DNA from: Fragilaria crotonensis | Taxonomy: Eukaryota > Bacillariophyta > Fragilariophyceae > Fragilariales > Fragilariaceae | Direction: 5' to 3' | Assembly (NCBI GenBank): GCA_022925895.1 | Contig: JAKSYS010000135.1 | Span: 1 to 64,000, forward strand | DNA length: 64,000 nt | Shown: positions 29,466 to 38,900 of the stretch, one piece after another | How the letters are laid out: the number at the start of each line of letters is the position of its first letter | Numbering within the stretch: position 1 is the stretch's first letter | Notes under the pieces: generated by a model | What the model was told of the DNA's origin: nothing | What the model saw: the letters and a program-made list of their open reading frames with translations, nothing else | Database searches by the model: none | Program-made: the position numbers and the translations under genes

Positions 29466-32334
29466 TAAAAATGTTCACTTATTTTTTTTCGATAAAAATG
29501 TTTACAGACTTTTAGGTATTTTTATACCAAAGTAACTAAAAACGGTGTTTTTCACATAAAATTACCAAAAAGAGGGTAAAAAAGCAAAAAAATAAAAAAA
29601 CAGGCTAAATTTTTCCCTTATGGGCCAAAGGAAAAATGAAGCCATTTTTGCGAGTACAGACAGTAGTCTGTGCTTTTGCCTAAAAAAGCAGAATTTGTCT
29701 TAAAACAAAGCAAAACATCGCTTTTTTCGAAGCATTTACGAAAAGTGAGATTTTAAATTAGCAATCAATTAAATCCGAAAGGTTTGACGGAAAAAACAGT
29801 AACAAATCTTTCAGCGTTTTTCAACAACCATCGATAAAATCAGAAAGGTTTGACGAAAAGTGTAATTTTGAGTTTCAAATTCGATGGAAATTGTATTGTT
29901 TTCATAAAAAGCAATAAACTTCGTACATTTTTTAGTTTCCAATGACTCCAATTGGAAAGGTTTTGACGAAAAAACAGTACAACGAAGTGGTATCCATTAG
30001 ATAAAAATAACACAATTTTAAATGCAATTTGCAAAAAAAAAGTACGACGGAAATTTTTTCATTAATATAGAGAAAAGTAAAAATGTTCACTTATTTTTTT
30101 TCGATAAAAATGTTTACAGACTTTTAGGTATTTTTATACCAAAGTAACTAAAAACGGTGTTTTTCACATAAAATTATCAAAAAGAGGGTAAAAAAGCAAA
30201 AAAATAAAAAAACAGGCTAAATTTTTCCCTTATGGGCCAAAGGAAAAATGAAGCCATTTTTGCGAGTACAGACAGTAGTCTGTGCTTTTGCCTAAAAAAG
30301 CACAATTTGTCTTAAAACAAATCAAAATATCGTTTTTTTAGAAGCATTTACGAAAAGTGAGATTTTAAATTAGCAATCAATTAAATCCGAAAGGTTTGAC
30401 GAAAAGTGTAATTTTGAGTTTCAAATTCGATGGAAATTGTATTGTTTTCATAAAAAGCAACAAAATCGAACAAACTTTGTACATTTTTTAGTTTCCAACG
30501 ACTCCAATAGGAAAGGTTTTGACGAAAAAACAGTAAAACGAAGTGGTATCCATTAGATAAAAATAACACAATTTTAAACGCAATTTGCAAAAAAAAAGTA
30601 CGACGGAAATTTTTTCATTAATATAGAGAAAAGTAAAAATGTTCACTTATTTTTTTTTCGATAAAAAAAATGTCTACAGACTTTAAAGTATTTTTATACC
30701 AAAGTAACTAAAAACGGTGTTTTTCACACAAAATTCCCAAAAGAGGGTAAAAAAGCAAAAAAATAAAAAAACAGGCTAAATTTTTCCCTTATGGGCCAAA
30801 GGAAAAATGAAGCCATTTTTGCGAGTACAGACAGTAGTCTGTGCTTTTGCCTAAAAAAGCACAATTTGTCTTAAAACAAATCAAAATATCGTTTTTTTAG
30901 AAGCATTTACGAAAAGTGAGATTTTAAATTAGCAATCAATTAAATCCGAAAGGTTTGACGAAAAGTGTAATTTTGAGTTTCAAATTCGATAGAAATTGTA
31001 TTGTTTTCATAAAAAGCAACAAAATAGAACAAACTGCGTACATTTTTTAGTTTCCAACGACTCCAATAGGAAAGGTTTTGACGAAAAAACAGTAAAACGA
31101 AGTTGTATCTATTAAATAAAAATAACACAATTTTAAATGCAATTTGCAAAAAAAAAGTACGACGGAAATTTTTTCATTAATATAGAGAAAAGTAAAAATG
31201 TTCACTTATTTTTTTTTCGATAAAAAAAATGTCTACAGACTTTTAGGTATTTTTATACCAAAGTAACTAAAAAAGGTGTTTTTCACATAAAATTCCCAAA
31301 AGAGGGTAAAAAGCAAAAAAATAAACAGGCTAAATTTTTCCCTTATGGGCCAAGGAAAAATTTAGCCATTTTTGAGTACAGACAGTAGTCTGTGCTTTTG
31401 CCTAAAAAAGCACAATTTGTCTTAAAACAAATCAAAATATCGTTTTTTTAGAAGCATTTACGAAAAGTGAGATTTTAAATTAGCAATCAATTAAATCCGA
31501 AAGGTTTGACGAAAAGTGTAATTTTGAGTTTCAAATTCGATGGAAATTGTATTGTTTTCATAAAAAGCAACAAAATCGAACAAACTGCGTACATTTTTTA
31601 GTTTCCGACGACTCAAATTGGAAAGGTTTTGACGAAAAAACAGTAAAACGAAGTGGTATCCCATTAAATAAAAATAACACAATTTTAAATGCAATTTGCA
31701 AAAAAAAGTACGACGGAAATTTTTTCATTAATATAGAGAAAAGTAAAAATGTTCACTTATTTTTTTTTCGATAAAAATGTTTACAGACTTTTAGGTATTT
31801 TTATACCAAAGTAACTAAAAACGGTGTTTTTCGCATAAAATTACCAAAAGAGGGTAAAAAAGCAAAAAAATTAAAAACAGGCTAAATTTTTCCCTTATGG
31901 GCCAAGGGAAAAATGAAGCCATTTTTGCGAGTACAGACAGTAGTCTGTGCTTTTGCCTAAAAAAGCACAATTTGTCTTAAAACAAATCAAAATATCGTTT
32001 TTTTCGAAGCATTTACGAAAAGTGAGATTTTAAATTAGCAATCAATTAAATCAGAAAGGTTTGATGAAAAGTGTAATTTTGAGTTTCGAATTCGATGGAA
32101 ATTGTATTGTTTTCATAAAAAGCAACAAAATCGAACAAACTTCGTACATTTTTTAGTTTCCAACGACTCAAATTGGAAAGGTTTTGACGAAAAAACAGTA
32201 AAACGAAGTTGTATCAATTAGATAAAAATAACACAATTTTAAATGCAATTTGCAAAAAAAAAGTACGACGGAAATTTTTTCATTAATATAGAGAAAAGTA
32301 AAAATGTTCACTTATTTTTTTTTCGATAAAATAT
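29466..32334 (-). repeat. Inverted array of 0.55-0.61 kb type A units
   Basis: Type A units in the orientation opposite to 18738-23590. The marker GTAAAAATGTTCACTTATTT recurs after each CATTAATATAGAG near 29466, 30075, 30640, 31190, 31744 and 32298. Most of these copies lack the TTATCGATGGTTG segment, so they are about 550 bases. The block ends about 60 bases before trnV. Together with the left array it forms a 13.6 kb imperfect inverted repeat. Confidence 0.94.
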
Positions 32335-32396
32335 AGAACTACACTTTTTACAAATAAACTATAAAAAAAATTGTGGGTAAATGACTAAAATTAAAT

Positions 32397-32468
32397 AGAT
32401 AATTAACTCAACGGCAGAGTATCTCGCTTACAACGAGAAAGTTAGTGGTTCAAATCCGCTATTATCTA
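32397..32468 (+). tRNA. trnV: tRNA-Val(TAC)
   Basis: Perfect acceptor AGATAAT/ATTATCT, anticodon arm TCTCG-CTTACAA-CGAGA (anticodon TAC), T-arm TAGTG-GTTCAAA-TCCGCTA region. First gene right of the repeat block. Confidence 0.92.
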
Positions 32469-32681
32469 ATGGGCAGATACTCGCGTTTTTTCCATAAAAA
32501 TTCTTTATTTTTTCTTTCTTATAAATAAACTTCGGTTTTGGTGGACTCCGAGAAAACGAGTTTATATATAAGAAAATTGCGGGTAAATGTCTTTTAACCT
32601 GAAATCTTTTCAGATCTCAAGAGTTAATTTTAAAACTTTTTATAAATACTTGTAATATAGGGAAGCTCTAGTTAAGTTTTA

Positions 32682-34304
32682 ATGTTGGTGATGAAATTTA
32701 TTATGAAATTTATTATGAAATTTATTATGAAATTTATTATAAGTAGTTATTTACTAATCAATTGTAAGTTAAAGAGAGCAAATAAATCAATATCAAGTTT
32801 TTTATTATTAAGTTTTAAAATATCCGACCGTGTAATTAAAAAATATTTTAATGTTGTTGGAGGTTTATTATTTCAGATTCATGAACAGCAAATTGAAAAA
32901 ACGGGTATTAAAGATCCCGATATAGTTTTATCAAATGAAAGAGTATTATACATTAACAAAATTTTAGAAGACTGTGGTGTAGAACCAGAGGATTGGGATA
33001 GGCATTTCCGAACATTTTCTGATTCTCTTGCTTTAATGGAAGAGCTTTGTAAATATTCTATAGATGAAACCGACCCAGAACTTTACGAACAGGTACGCGA
33101 GTTGTTTCTTTCCACGAAAATTACCAGTGAGGAATACGCTTTAAGAGAAGAAGCCATTGATGAAGTCTTAAGAGAAGTCGCTGAGGAAGAAGCCGTTGTG
33201 GAAGACGCTTTAAGAAAACAAGTAGAAGCGGCCGAGCAAATTGAAAAAACGGGTATTAAAGATCCCGATATAGTTTTATCAAATGAAAGAGTATTATACA
33301 TTAACAAAATTTTAGAAGAATGTGGTGTAGAACCAGAGGATTGGGATAGGCATTTCCGAACATTTTCTGATTCTCTTGCTTTAATGGAAGAGTTTTGTAA
33401 ATATTCTATAGATGAAACCGACCCAGAACTTTACGAACAGGTACGCGAGTTGTTTCTTTCCACGAAAATTACCAGTGAGGAATACGCTTTAAGAGAAGCC
33501 GCTATAGAAGAAGCCATTGATGAAGTCTTAAGAGAAGTCGCTGAGGAAGAAGCCTTAAGAAAAGCCGCTGAGGAAGAAGTCTTAAGAAAAGCCGCTGAGG
33601 AAGAAGTCTTAAGAAAAGCCTTAAGAAAAGCCGCTGAGGAAGAAGCCTTAAGAAAAGCCGCTGAGTTAGAAGCCTTAAGTGAAGCCCCTGAGTTAGAAGC
33701 CTTAAGTGAAGGCGTTATTGAAGCCATGAGAGAAGCCTTAAGAAAAGCCGCTGAGGAAGAAGCCGTTGTGGAAGACGCTGAGGAAGAAGCCGTTGTGGAA
33801 GACGCTTTAAGAAAACAAGTAGAAGCGGCCGAGCAAATTGAAAAAACGGGTATGATAAATTCTAATCTAGTTTCCGCAACTGAAAGAAAGTCGTATGTTA
33901 CGAAAATTTTAGAAGATTGTGGTATAGGACCAGATGGTTGGAATACGTATGCCCAAAATATTTCTTTTTATCTTGATATAAGGGAAAAGGTCTTTGATAT
34001 GCCTATAGATGATACCGACCCAGAACTTTACGAACAGGTACGCGAGTGGGTTCTTAACACGAAAATTGCCGCTGAGGAAGAAGCCTTAAGAAAAGCCGCT
34101 GAGGAAGAAGCTTTAAGAAAACAAGTAGAAGAGGCTGAGCTAACTCAAGAAATACCACTAAATGAAGAGATAAATCCTAATCTAGATTCTGTGCTCGAAA
34201 TGATTGATTTTGATAATATGTTAGAAGCGGAAAATGGGTTTATAGTAAACGAAGAATTACGTCAGTTTTTGAGATTTGTATATCTATTTCCCAAAAGTCT
34301 TTAA
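32682..34304 (+). CDS. Unidentified 540-aa protein with three repeated modules and Glu/Ala-rich helices
   Basis: Unrecognised. The N-terminus has four tandem MKFI units (residues 4-19) and a hydrophobic stretch to about residue 45. Module 1 (residues 70-185) and module 2 (186-384) share a nearly identical start, QIEKTGIKDPDIVLSNERVL, with DWDRHFRTFSDSLALMEE; module 3 (385 to about 480) is diverged but keeps ETD/DTDPELYEQVRE. Between modules 2 and 3 are many EEEALRKAA-type heptads, probably coiled coil. Modules 1 and 2 are nearly identical in DNA, a recent duplication. The stop overlaps the proposed nad3 start. The frame stays open for 1.6 kb in an AT-rich genome, which supports a real gene. 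No function can be assigned. Confidence 0.7.
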   Translation: MLVMKFIMKFIMKFIMKFIISSYLLINCKLKRANKSISSFLLLSFKISDRVIKKYFNVVGGLLFQIHEQQIEKTGIKDPDIVLSNERVLYINKILEDCGVEPEDWDRHFRTFSDSLALMEELCKYSIDETDPELYEQVRELFLSTKITSEEYALREEAIDEVLREVAEEEAVVEDALRKQVEAAEQIEKTGIKDPDIVLSNERVLYINKILEECGVEPEDWDRHFRTFSDSLALMEEFCKYSIDETDPELYEQVRELFLSTKITSEEYALREAAIEEAIDEVLREVAEEEALRKAAEEEVLRKAAEEEVLRKALRKAAEEEALRKAAELEALSEAPELEALSEGVIEAMREALRKAAEEEAVVEDAEEEAVVEDALRKQVEAAEQIEKTGMINSNLVSATERKSYVTKILEDCGIGPDGWNTYAQNISFYLDIREKVFDMPIDDTDPELYEQVREWVLNTKIAAEEEALRKAAEEEALRKQVEEAELTQEIPLNEEINPNLDSVLEMIDFDNMLEAENGFIVNEELRQFLRFVYLFPKSL

Positions 34305-34659
34305 TTCACGGTGAATACTTTACGATTTTAATTTATTTATTATTTGCAATTTTGTTATCTTTTGTAATTCTAGGTTTTTCTTATCTATTTGTCGTTCAAA
34401 ACCCAGAAACTGAAAAAATGTCTGCTTATGAGTGTGGTTTTGAACCTTACGAAGACGCACGACAAAAGTTTGATGTTAAATTTTACATAGTCGCTATGCT
34501 ATTTATAATTTTGATATTGAAACTATGTATTTAATTCCTTGGTGTGTATCTCTTCCTTATATTAATTCCGTAGGGTATTTCGTTATGATGGAATTTATTT
34601 TAGAATTATGTGTTGGTTTTCTTTATGTCTGGTACATTGGGGGGTTAGAATGGGACTAA
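34304..34659 (+). CDS. nad3: NADH dehydrogenase subunit 3
   Basis: Small membrane subunit of complex I. It contains EYFTILIYLLFAILLSFVIL, the strongly conserved SAYECGFEPYEDARQKFDVK loop and, after one missing T near 34518, FDIETMYLIPW and a C-terminus YIGGLEWD with TAA at 34657. No ATG lies at the expected start; an in-frame ATT at 34304 (overlapping the preceding stop) or a nearby non-ATG codon may be used. About 118 residues. Confidence 0.93.
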
Positions 34660-34756
34660 GTTTTAATTACTAAAAACACTTTTTAAATTAATTTTGGTTT
34701 TAACAAAAAGTGAGTTCTATAAAAGCTTTTTTGTGTACTATGTATTTAAAGATCAA

Positions 34757-36761
34757 ATGTATTTATTAATAATTATTTTGCCACTTTTTGGGTCATGTGC
34801 TGCTGGATTATTCGGCAGACATTTAGGTTCTAGAGGTTCTACAATTATAACAGTTTTTTGTTTGTTTTTAGCTTTTTTATGTTCTTTTTTCGCTTTTTAT
34901 GAAGTTTCTTTATTAGAGTGTTTTGTCTATATTAAATTAATTTCTTGGATAGACTCTGAGCTTTTAAATGTTGATTGGGGATTTTTATTTGATACTTTAA
35001 CTACAGTAATGTGTTGTGTTGTTACTTTTATTTCGACTTTAGTCCATTTTTATTCTATAGAGTACATGTCAGGTGATCCTCATTTATCAAGATTTATGTC
35101 TTATCTATCTTTTTTTACTTTTTTTATGCTTATTTTAGTAACAGCTGATAATTTTGTTCAATTATTTGTTGGATGGGAAGGTGTAGGTTTATGTTCATAT
35201 TTGTTAATCAATTTTTGGTTTACGCGTATCCAAGCAAATAAAGCCGCCATTAAAGCTATGGTAATAAATAGGATTGGTGATTTCGGCCTTGTATTAGGTA
35301 TTTTATTTATTTTTGTGACTTTTAAAGCCGTAGATTATGCTACTGTTTTTTCATTAGTTCCTCTTGTTAGTAACACTACTGTAACTTTTTTGAGTATAGA
35401 GTTTGAAACTTTATCAATTATAGGTTTTTTTTTGTTTATAGGTGCTATAGGTAAATCCGCACAATTAGGTCTTCATACATGGTTACCGGATGCTATGGAA
35501 GGGCCTACACCTGTTTCTGCTTTAATTCACGCGGCAACGATGGTTACAGCTGGGGTTTTTTTAATCGCGAGGTGCTCACCTATTTATGAGCACACACCTA
35601 GCATGCTTGTAATTATAACTATAGTAGGAGCATCCACAGCTTTTTTTGCAGCCACTGTAGGTTTATTACAAAATGATTTAAAAAAAGTCATTGCTTATTC
35701 TACATGCAGTCAATTAGGTTATATGATGTTTGCTTGTGGTTTATCTAATTATTCTGTGGGTGTATTTCATTTAGTTAATCATGCTTTTTTTAAAGCCTTA
35801 TTATTTTTAGGAGCAGGTTCTATAATTCACGCTGTAGCTGATGAGCAGGATATGCGAAAAATGGGCGGTCTTAAAAATTTAATACCGTTTACATATTCAA
35901 TGATTGTTATAGGGTCGTTAGCGTTAACAGGATTCCCTTTTTTAGCAGGGTTTTACTCGAAAGACTTAATTTTAGAAGTTGCTTATGGGAAATATACTGT
36001 TCCGGGCCATTTCAGTTACTATTTAGGGGCTTTAGGAGCCTTTTTTACAGCATTTTATTCAATTCGACTTTTATACCTAACTTTTTTATCAAAACCTAAT
36101 GGGTATAAATCTGTGATTTGTTCTGCATATGACTCTTCTTATTACATATGTATCACTTTAGGCGTTTTAGCAATACCGAGTATTTTAATAGGGTTTTATA
36201 CCAAAGATATGATTGTAGGTTTAGGTTCGGATTTTTGGGGTACAGCTATTTATATTGCTCCACAAAATATGAATATGTTAGATGCAGAGTTTGTTATTCC
36301 GTTTTTCAAATTATTGCCTTTATCTTTAAGTATTCTAGGGCTATTTACAGCATTTACGTTATATAATTTTCAAAGTAAAACGCTATTTAAATTAAAAATT
36401 ACAAGTGGAGGTCAAAAAAATATATAATTTTTTAAATAAAAAATGGTTTTTTGATAAATTATACAATGAGCAGTTAGGCCAGTTTTTATTTAATTTTAGT
36501 TACGGGACTAGTTATAAAGTTGTTGATCGAGGTATTTTTGAAATATTAGGACCTCATGGGATCACTTTAGTCTTATTTAAACTTTCTTCAATTGTTTCAA
36601 AACTACAAACAGGTTATATCTATCATTATACGTTCGTTTTTTTAGTAGGTATTACGCTAATTTTAGCTTTTTATCAAATACAGACTTTTGTTTCATTGCT
36701 TTATTCGTGTACTATTGTTTTATATCTTTTAGGGTTATTAGTTTTATGTACAAAAAAGTAA
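34757..36761 (+). CDS. nad5: NADH dehydrogenase subunit 5
   Basis: Largest antiporter-like subunit of complex I. I chose ATG 34757 ([20 protein letters not shown]). Conserved blocks: [72 protein letters not shown] break in a seven-A run at about 36415 ends the first frame; the overlapping next frame continues [16 protein letters not shown]... and [14 protein letters not shown], the true C-terminal helix region, to TAA at 36761. Combined length about 668 residues. Confidence 0.95.
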
Positions 36762-36965
36762 AAAAGTCGTGTTTCTTATTATAAAACGTGTTTAGTCTAC
36801 CTAAAGTTTGTATTTTTTATGTCTTTCACTGTTATTTAGTTTTTTGCTCTGATAAAAAGAAAATTATGATTCATAAATAAAAACAAAAAAGTCTTTTCTT
36901 TGTTTTTAGCAAAGTCAATCAATCCTAGAGGTTAATTTAAAAACTCATTGGTAATAAAATTAACT

Positions 36966-38216
36966 ATGAGTTTGTTATGTGCAAAATTCATTTTTTTTGA
37001 TAAATTCATAGTTGATCGAATTGCTGAGAGAGCTTATACCACTAAGTCTACTTATACGAATAAGTCTAGTTCTAAAATTAATATACCTCAACCGTTAGTA
37101 CATGACAACTCTAATCCGAGAATAAAGCCAGCAGCCAATGGAAAAGCGTTTAGAGAACAAAAACTAAAACAAGCACCTGAAAAAGGATGTATGATACGAT
37201 TGAGATTCTTAATAGCTAAATTAGAAGCTGAAGAAGTAAGAAAAAATGAAGAGTATGCTGCATTAAGAGCACAAGGGTACTGGCCTGAGCCTGTACGTGA
37301 TTCTAATTTATTAAAAGTATTAAAAATAATACTTGAGGTAAGAGAAGATGAAGAAAAAGAGTTATTAGAACAACAAACAGCACCTAAACCAACAAAAACA
37401 GAAGATCCTTTTACATATATAAAAACAAGACACTCTTTTCATTTGGTAGATCCAAGTCCTTGGCCGCTTGTAGCATCTTTAGGTGTTTTTATGTTAACTA
37501 CTGGGTCTGTTTTATATATGCAAAAGTTTATAGGAGGGGGCTCTTTGCTATTAACAGGGCTAGTTCTAATTTTATTTGTAATGTTTACTTGGTGGCGGGA
37601 CATTATTAGAGAAGCAACCTTCGAAGATCAACATACGTATATAGTTCAGCGCGGTTTACGGTTAGGAATGATTTTATTTATTGTTTCTGAAATAATGTTT
37701 TTTTTTGCTTTTTTTTGGGCATTTTTCCATTCGAGTCTTTCACCTACTTTTAACATTGGTGGAGTATGGCCTCCAATAGGTATTCTTCCAATAAAAACTT
37801 CAGGAATACCGTTAACGAATACATTTTTTCTGTTAACCTCAGGAGCAACGGTCACATGGGCACATCATGCAGTAATCGTAAGGGCAAAAAAACATGCGTT
37901 AATTGCTTTAATTTTAACGTTAATTCTTGCGTTATTATTCACATGTTTACAAGTATTAGAGTACTTTGATGCACCGTTTACTATCAGTGATAGTATTTTT
38001 GGTTCTTGTTTCTATTTGACCACAGGGTTTCATGGGTTTCATGTATTTGTAGGAACAATTTCTTTATTAGTATCTTTTATAAGACTTGTTCTTAACCATT
38101 ACACTAATACACATCATTTTGGATTTGAATCGGCTATATGGTATTGGCATTTTGTAGATGTTGTTTGGTTGTTTTTGTTTATTACTGTTTATTGGTGGGG
38201 TGGCATTTCTTCATAA
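36966..38216 (+). CDS. cox3: Cytochrome c oxidase subunit 3 with long N-terminal extension
   Basis: The C-terminal about 265 residues are ordinary cox3: RHSFHLVDPSPWPLVASLGV, WWRDIIREATFEDQHT, FFHSSLSPTFNIGGVWPP, GFHGFHVFVG and WYWHFVDVVWLFLFITVYWW, seven membrane helices. Before it, in the same uninterrupted frame and with no Met near the usual start, are about 150 extra hydrophilic residues rich in Lys, Glu and Ala. The first ATG is 36966; an internal ATG at about 37191 would still leave an extension of about 75 residues. Unusual for this family. Confidence 0.95.
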   Translation: MSLLCAKFIFFDKFIVDRIAERAYTTKSTYTNKSSSKINIPQPLVHDNSNPRIKPAANGKAFREQKLKQAPEKGCMIRLRFLIAKLEAEEVRKNEEYAALRAQGYWPEPVRDSNLLKVLKIILEVREDEEKELLEQQTAPKPTKTEDPFTYIKTRHSFHLVDPSPWPLVASLGVFMLTTGSVLYMQKFIGGGSLLLTGLVLILFVMFTWWRDIIREATFEDQHTYIVQRGLRLGMILFIVSEIMFFFAFFWAFFHSSLSPTFNIGGVWPPIGILPIKTSGIPLTNTFFLLTSGATVTWAHHAVIVRAKKHALIALILTLILALLFTCLQVLEYFDAPFTISDSIFGSCFYLTTGFHGFHVFVGTISLLVSFIRLVLNHYTNTHHFGFESAIWYWHFVDVVWLFLFITVYWWGGISS

Positions 38217-38297
38217 AATAACTCATCAGTAGTATACTTATTATTTTAAATTAATTTTGGAGTTTTTAAAGCTGCACTTACAATAAAAAATTGTGTG

Positions 38298-38371
38298 GGC
38301 GAATATAACTCAGCGGTAGAGTATTAGGTTGTGGTTCTAGGAGTCGCAGGTTCAACTCCTGTTATTCGCCT
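38298..38371 (+). tRNA. trnH: tRNA-His(GTG)
   Basis: Perfect acceptor GGCGAAT/ATTCGCC, D-arm ACTC/GAGT, anticodon loop TTGTGGT (anticodon GTG), T-arm GCAGG-TTCAACT-CCTGT. Confidence 0.92.
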
Positions 38372-38384
38372 TAAAGTAGTAATT

Positions 38385-38900
38385 AAAAAATAACTATAAG
38401 GCATTAAGTGGATACCTAGACATCAAATTTTAAGTGGACGTTTATAACGAAATTTTGGAGTAAGTATACTTTTACTAAGAATTCCAAATATCCACAACGA
38501 AAAATCGAATTAAGATAGATTTTAATTGTTTTTTAACGCAAATTAGTGAACTGAAACATCTAAGTAACTAAACTAAAAAATCAACCGAGATGCCGTAATT
38601 AGTGGCGAGCGAACACGGTAACAGACTGAATATGTTATATTTATTTAATTTTTAAGCCATAGAAGGTGGTAGCCCTGTGAGATAAGATAACTTATTTTTA
38701 AGATAAGTAGAACAATAAAATTAAATTGTTTAAAGTTGGGGGACCGCCCTCAAAGTCTAAAAATTTTGATGTTTGATAGTGAAAAGTACTGTGAAGGAAA
38801 GGTGAAATAAAATTTGCGAATTTGAAAAGATTTTGAAACTTAATGCTAATAAGCAGTTGAAGCTCATTTAATAAAGAGTGACAGCGTACTTTTTGTATAA
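38385..38900 (+). rRNA. rnl: Large-subunit rRNA, exon 1
   Basis: The 5' domain of 23S-like rRNA: GGCATTAAGTGGATACCTAG near the start (E. coli AAGG..GGTGGATGCC), GGCGAGCGAAC, and GTGAAAAGTACTGTGAAGGA. It ends at ACTTTTTGTATAA, matching E. coli CCUUUUGUAUAA at about position 575, where intron 1 enters. The 5' end is approximate. Confidence 0.93.

Noticed and set aside
18841-32300. Recurring 60-90 codon frames on both strands inside the repeat block
   Set aside because: They are the same repeat read in several frames and strands, change length with homopolymer runs, and show no protein-like conservation independent of the DNA repeat.
18738-32334. CRISPR-like array
   Set aside because: Units are 0.55-1.13 kb tandem repeats without short repeats and unique spacers.
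33083-33727. Minus-strand Ser/Ala-rich frames opposite the 540-aa ORF
   Set aside because: They are antisense shadows of the GAA/GCC-rich heptads.
37646-37855. Minus-strand ORF within cox3
   Set aside because: Antisense to strongly conserved cox3 helices; no independent support.
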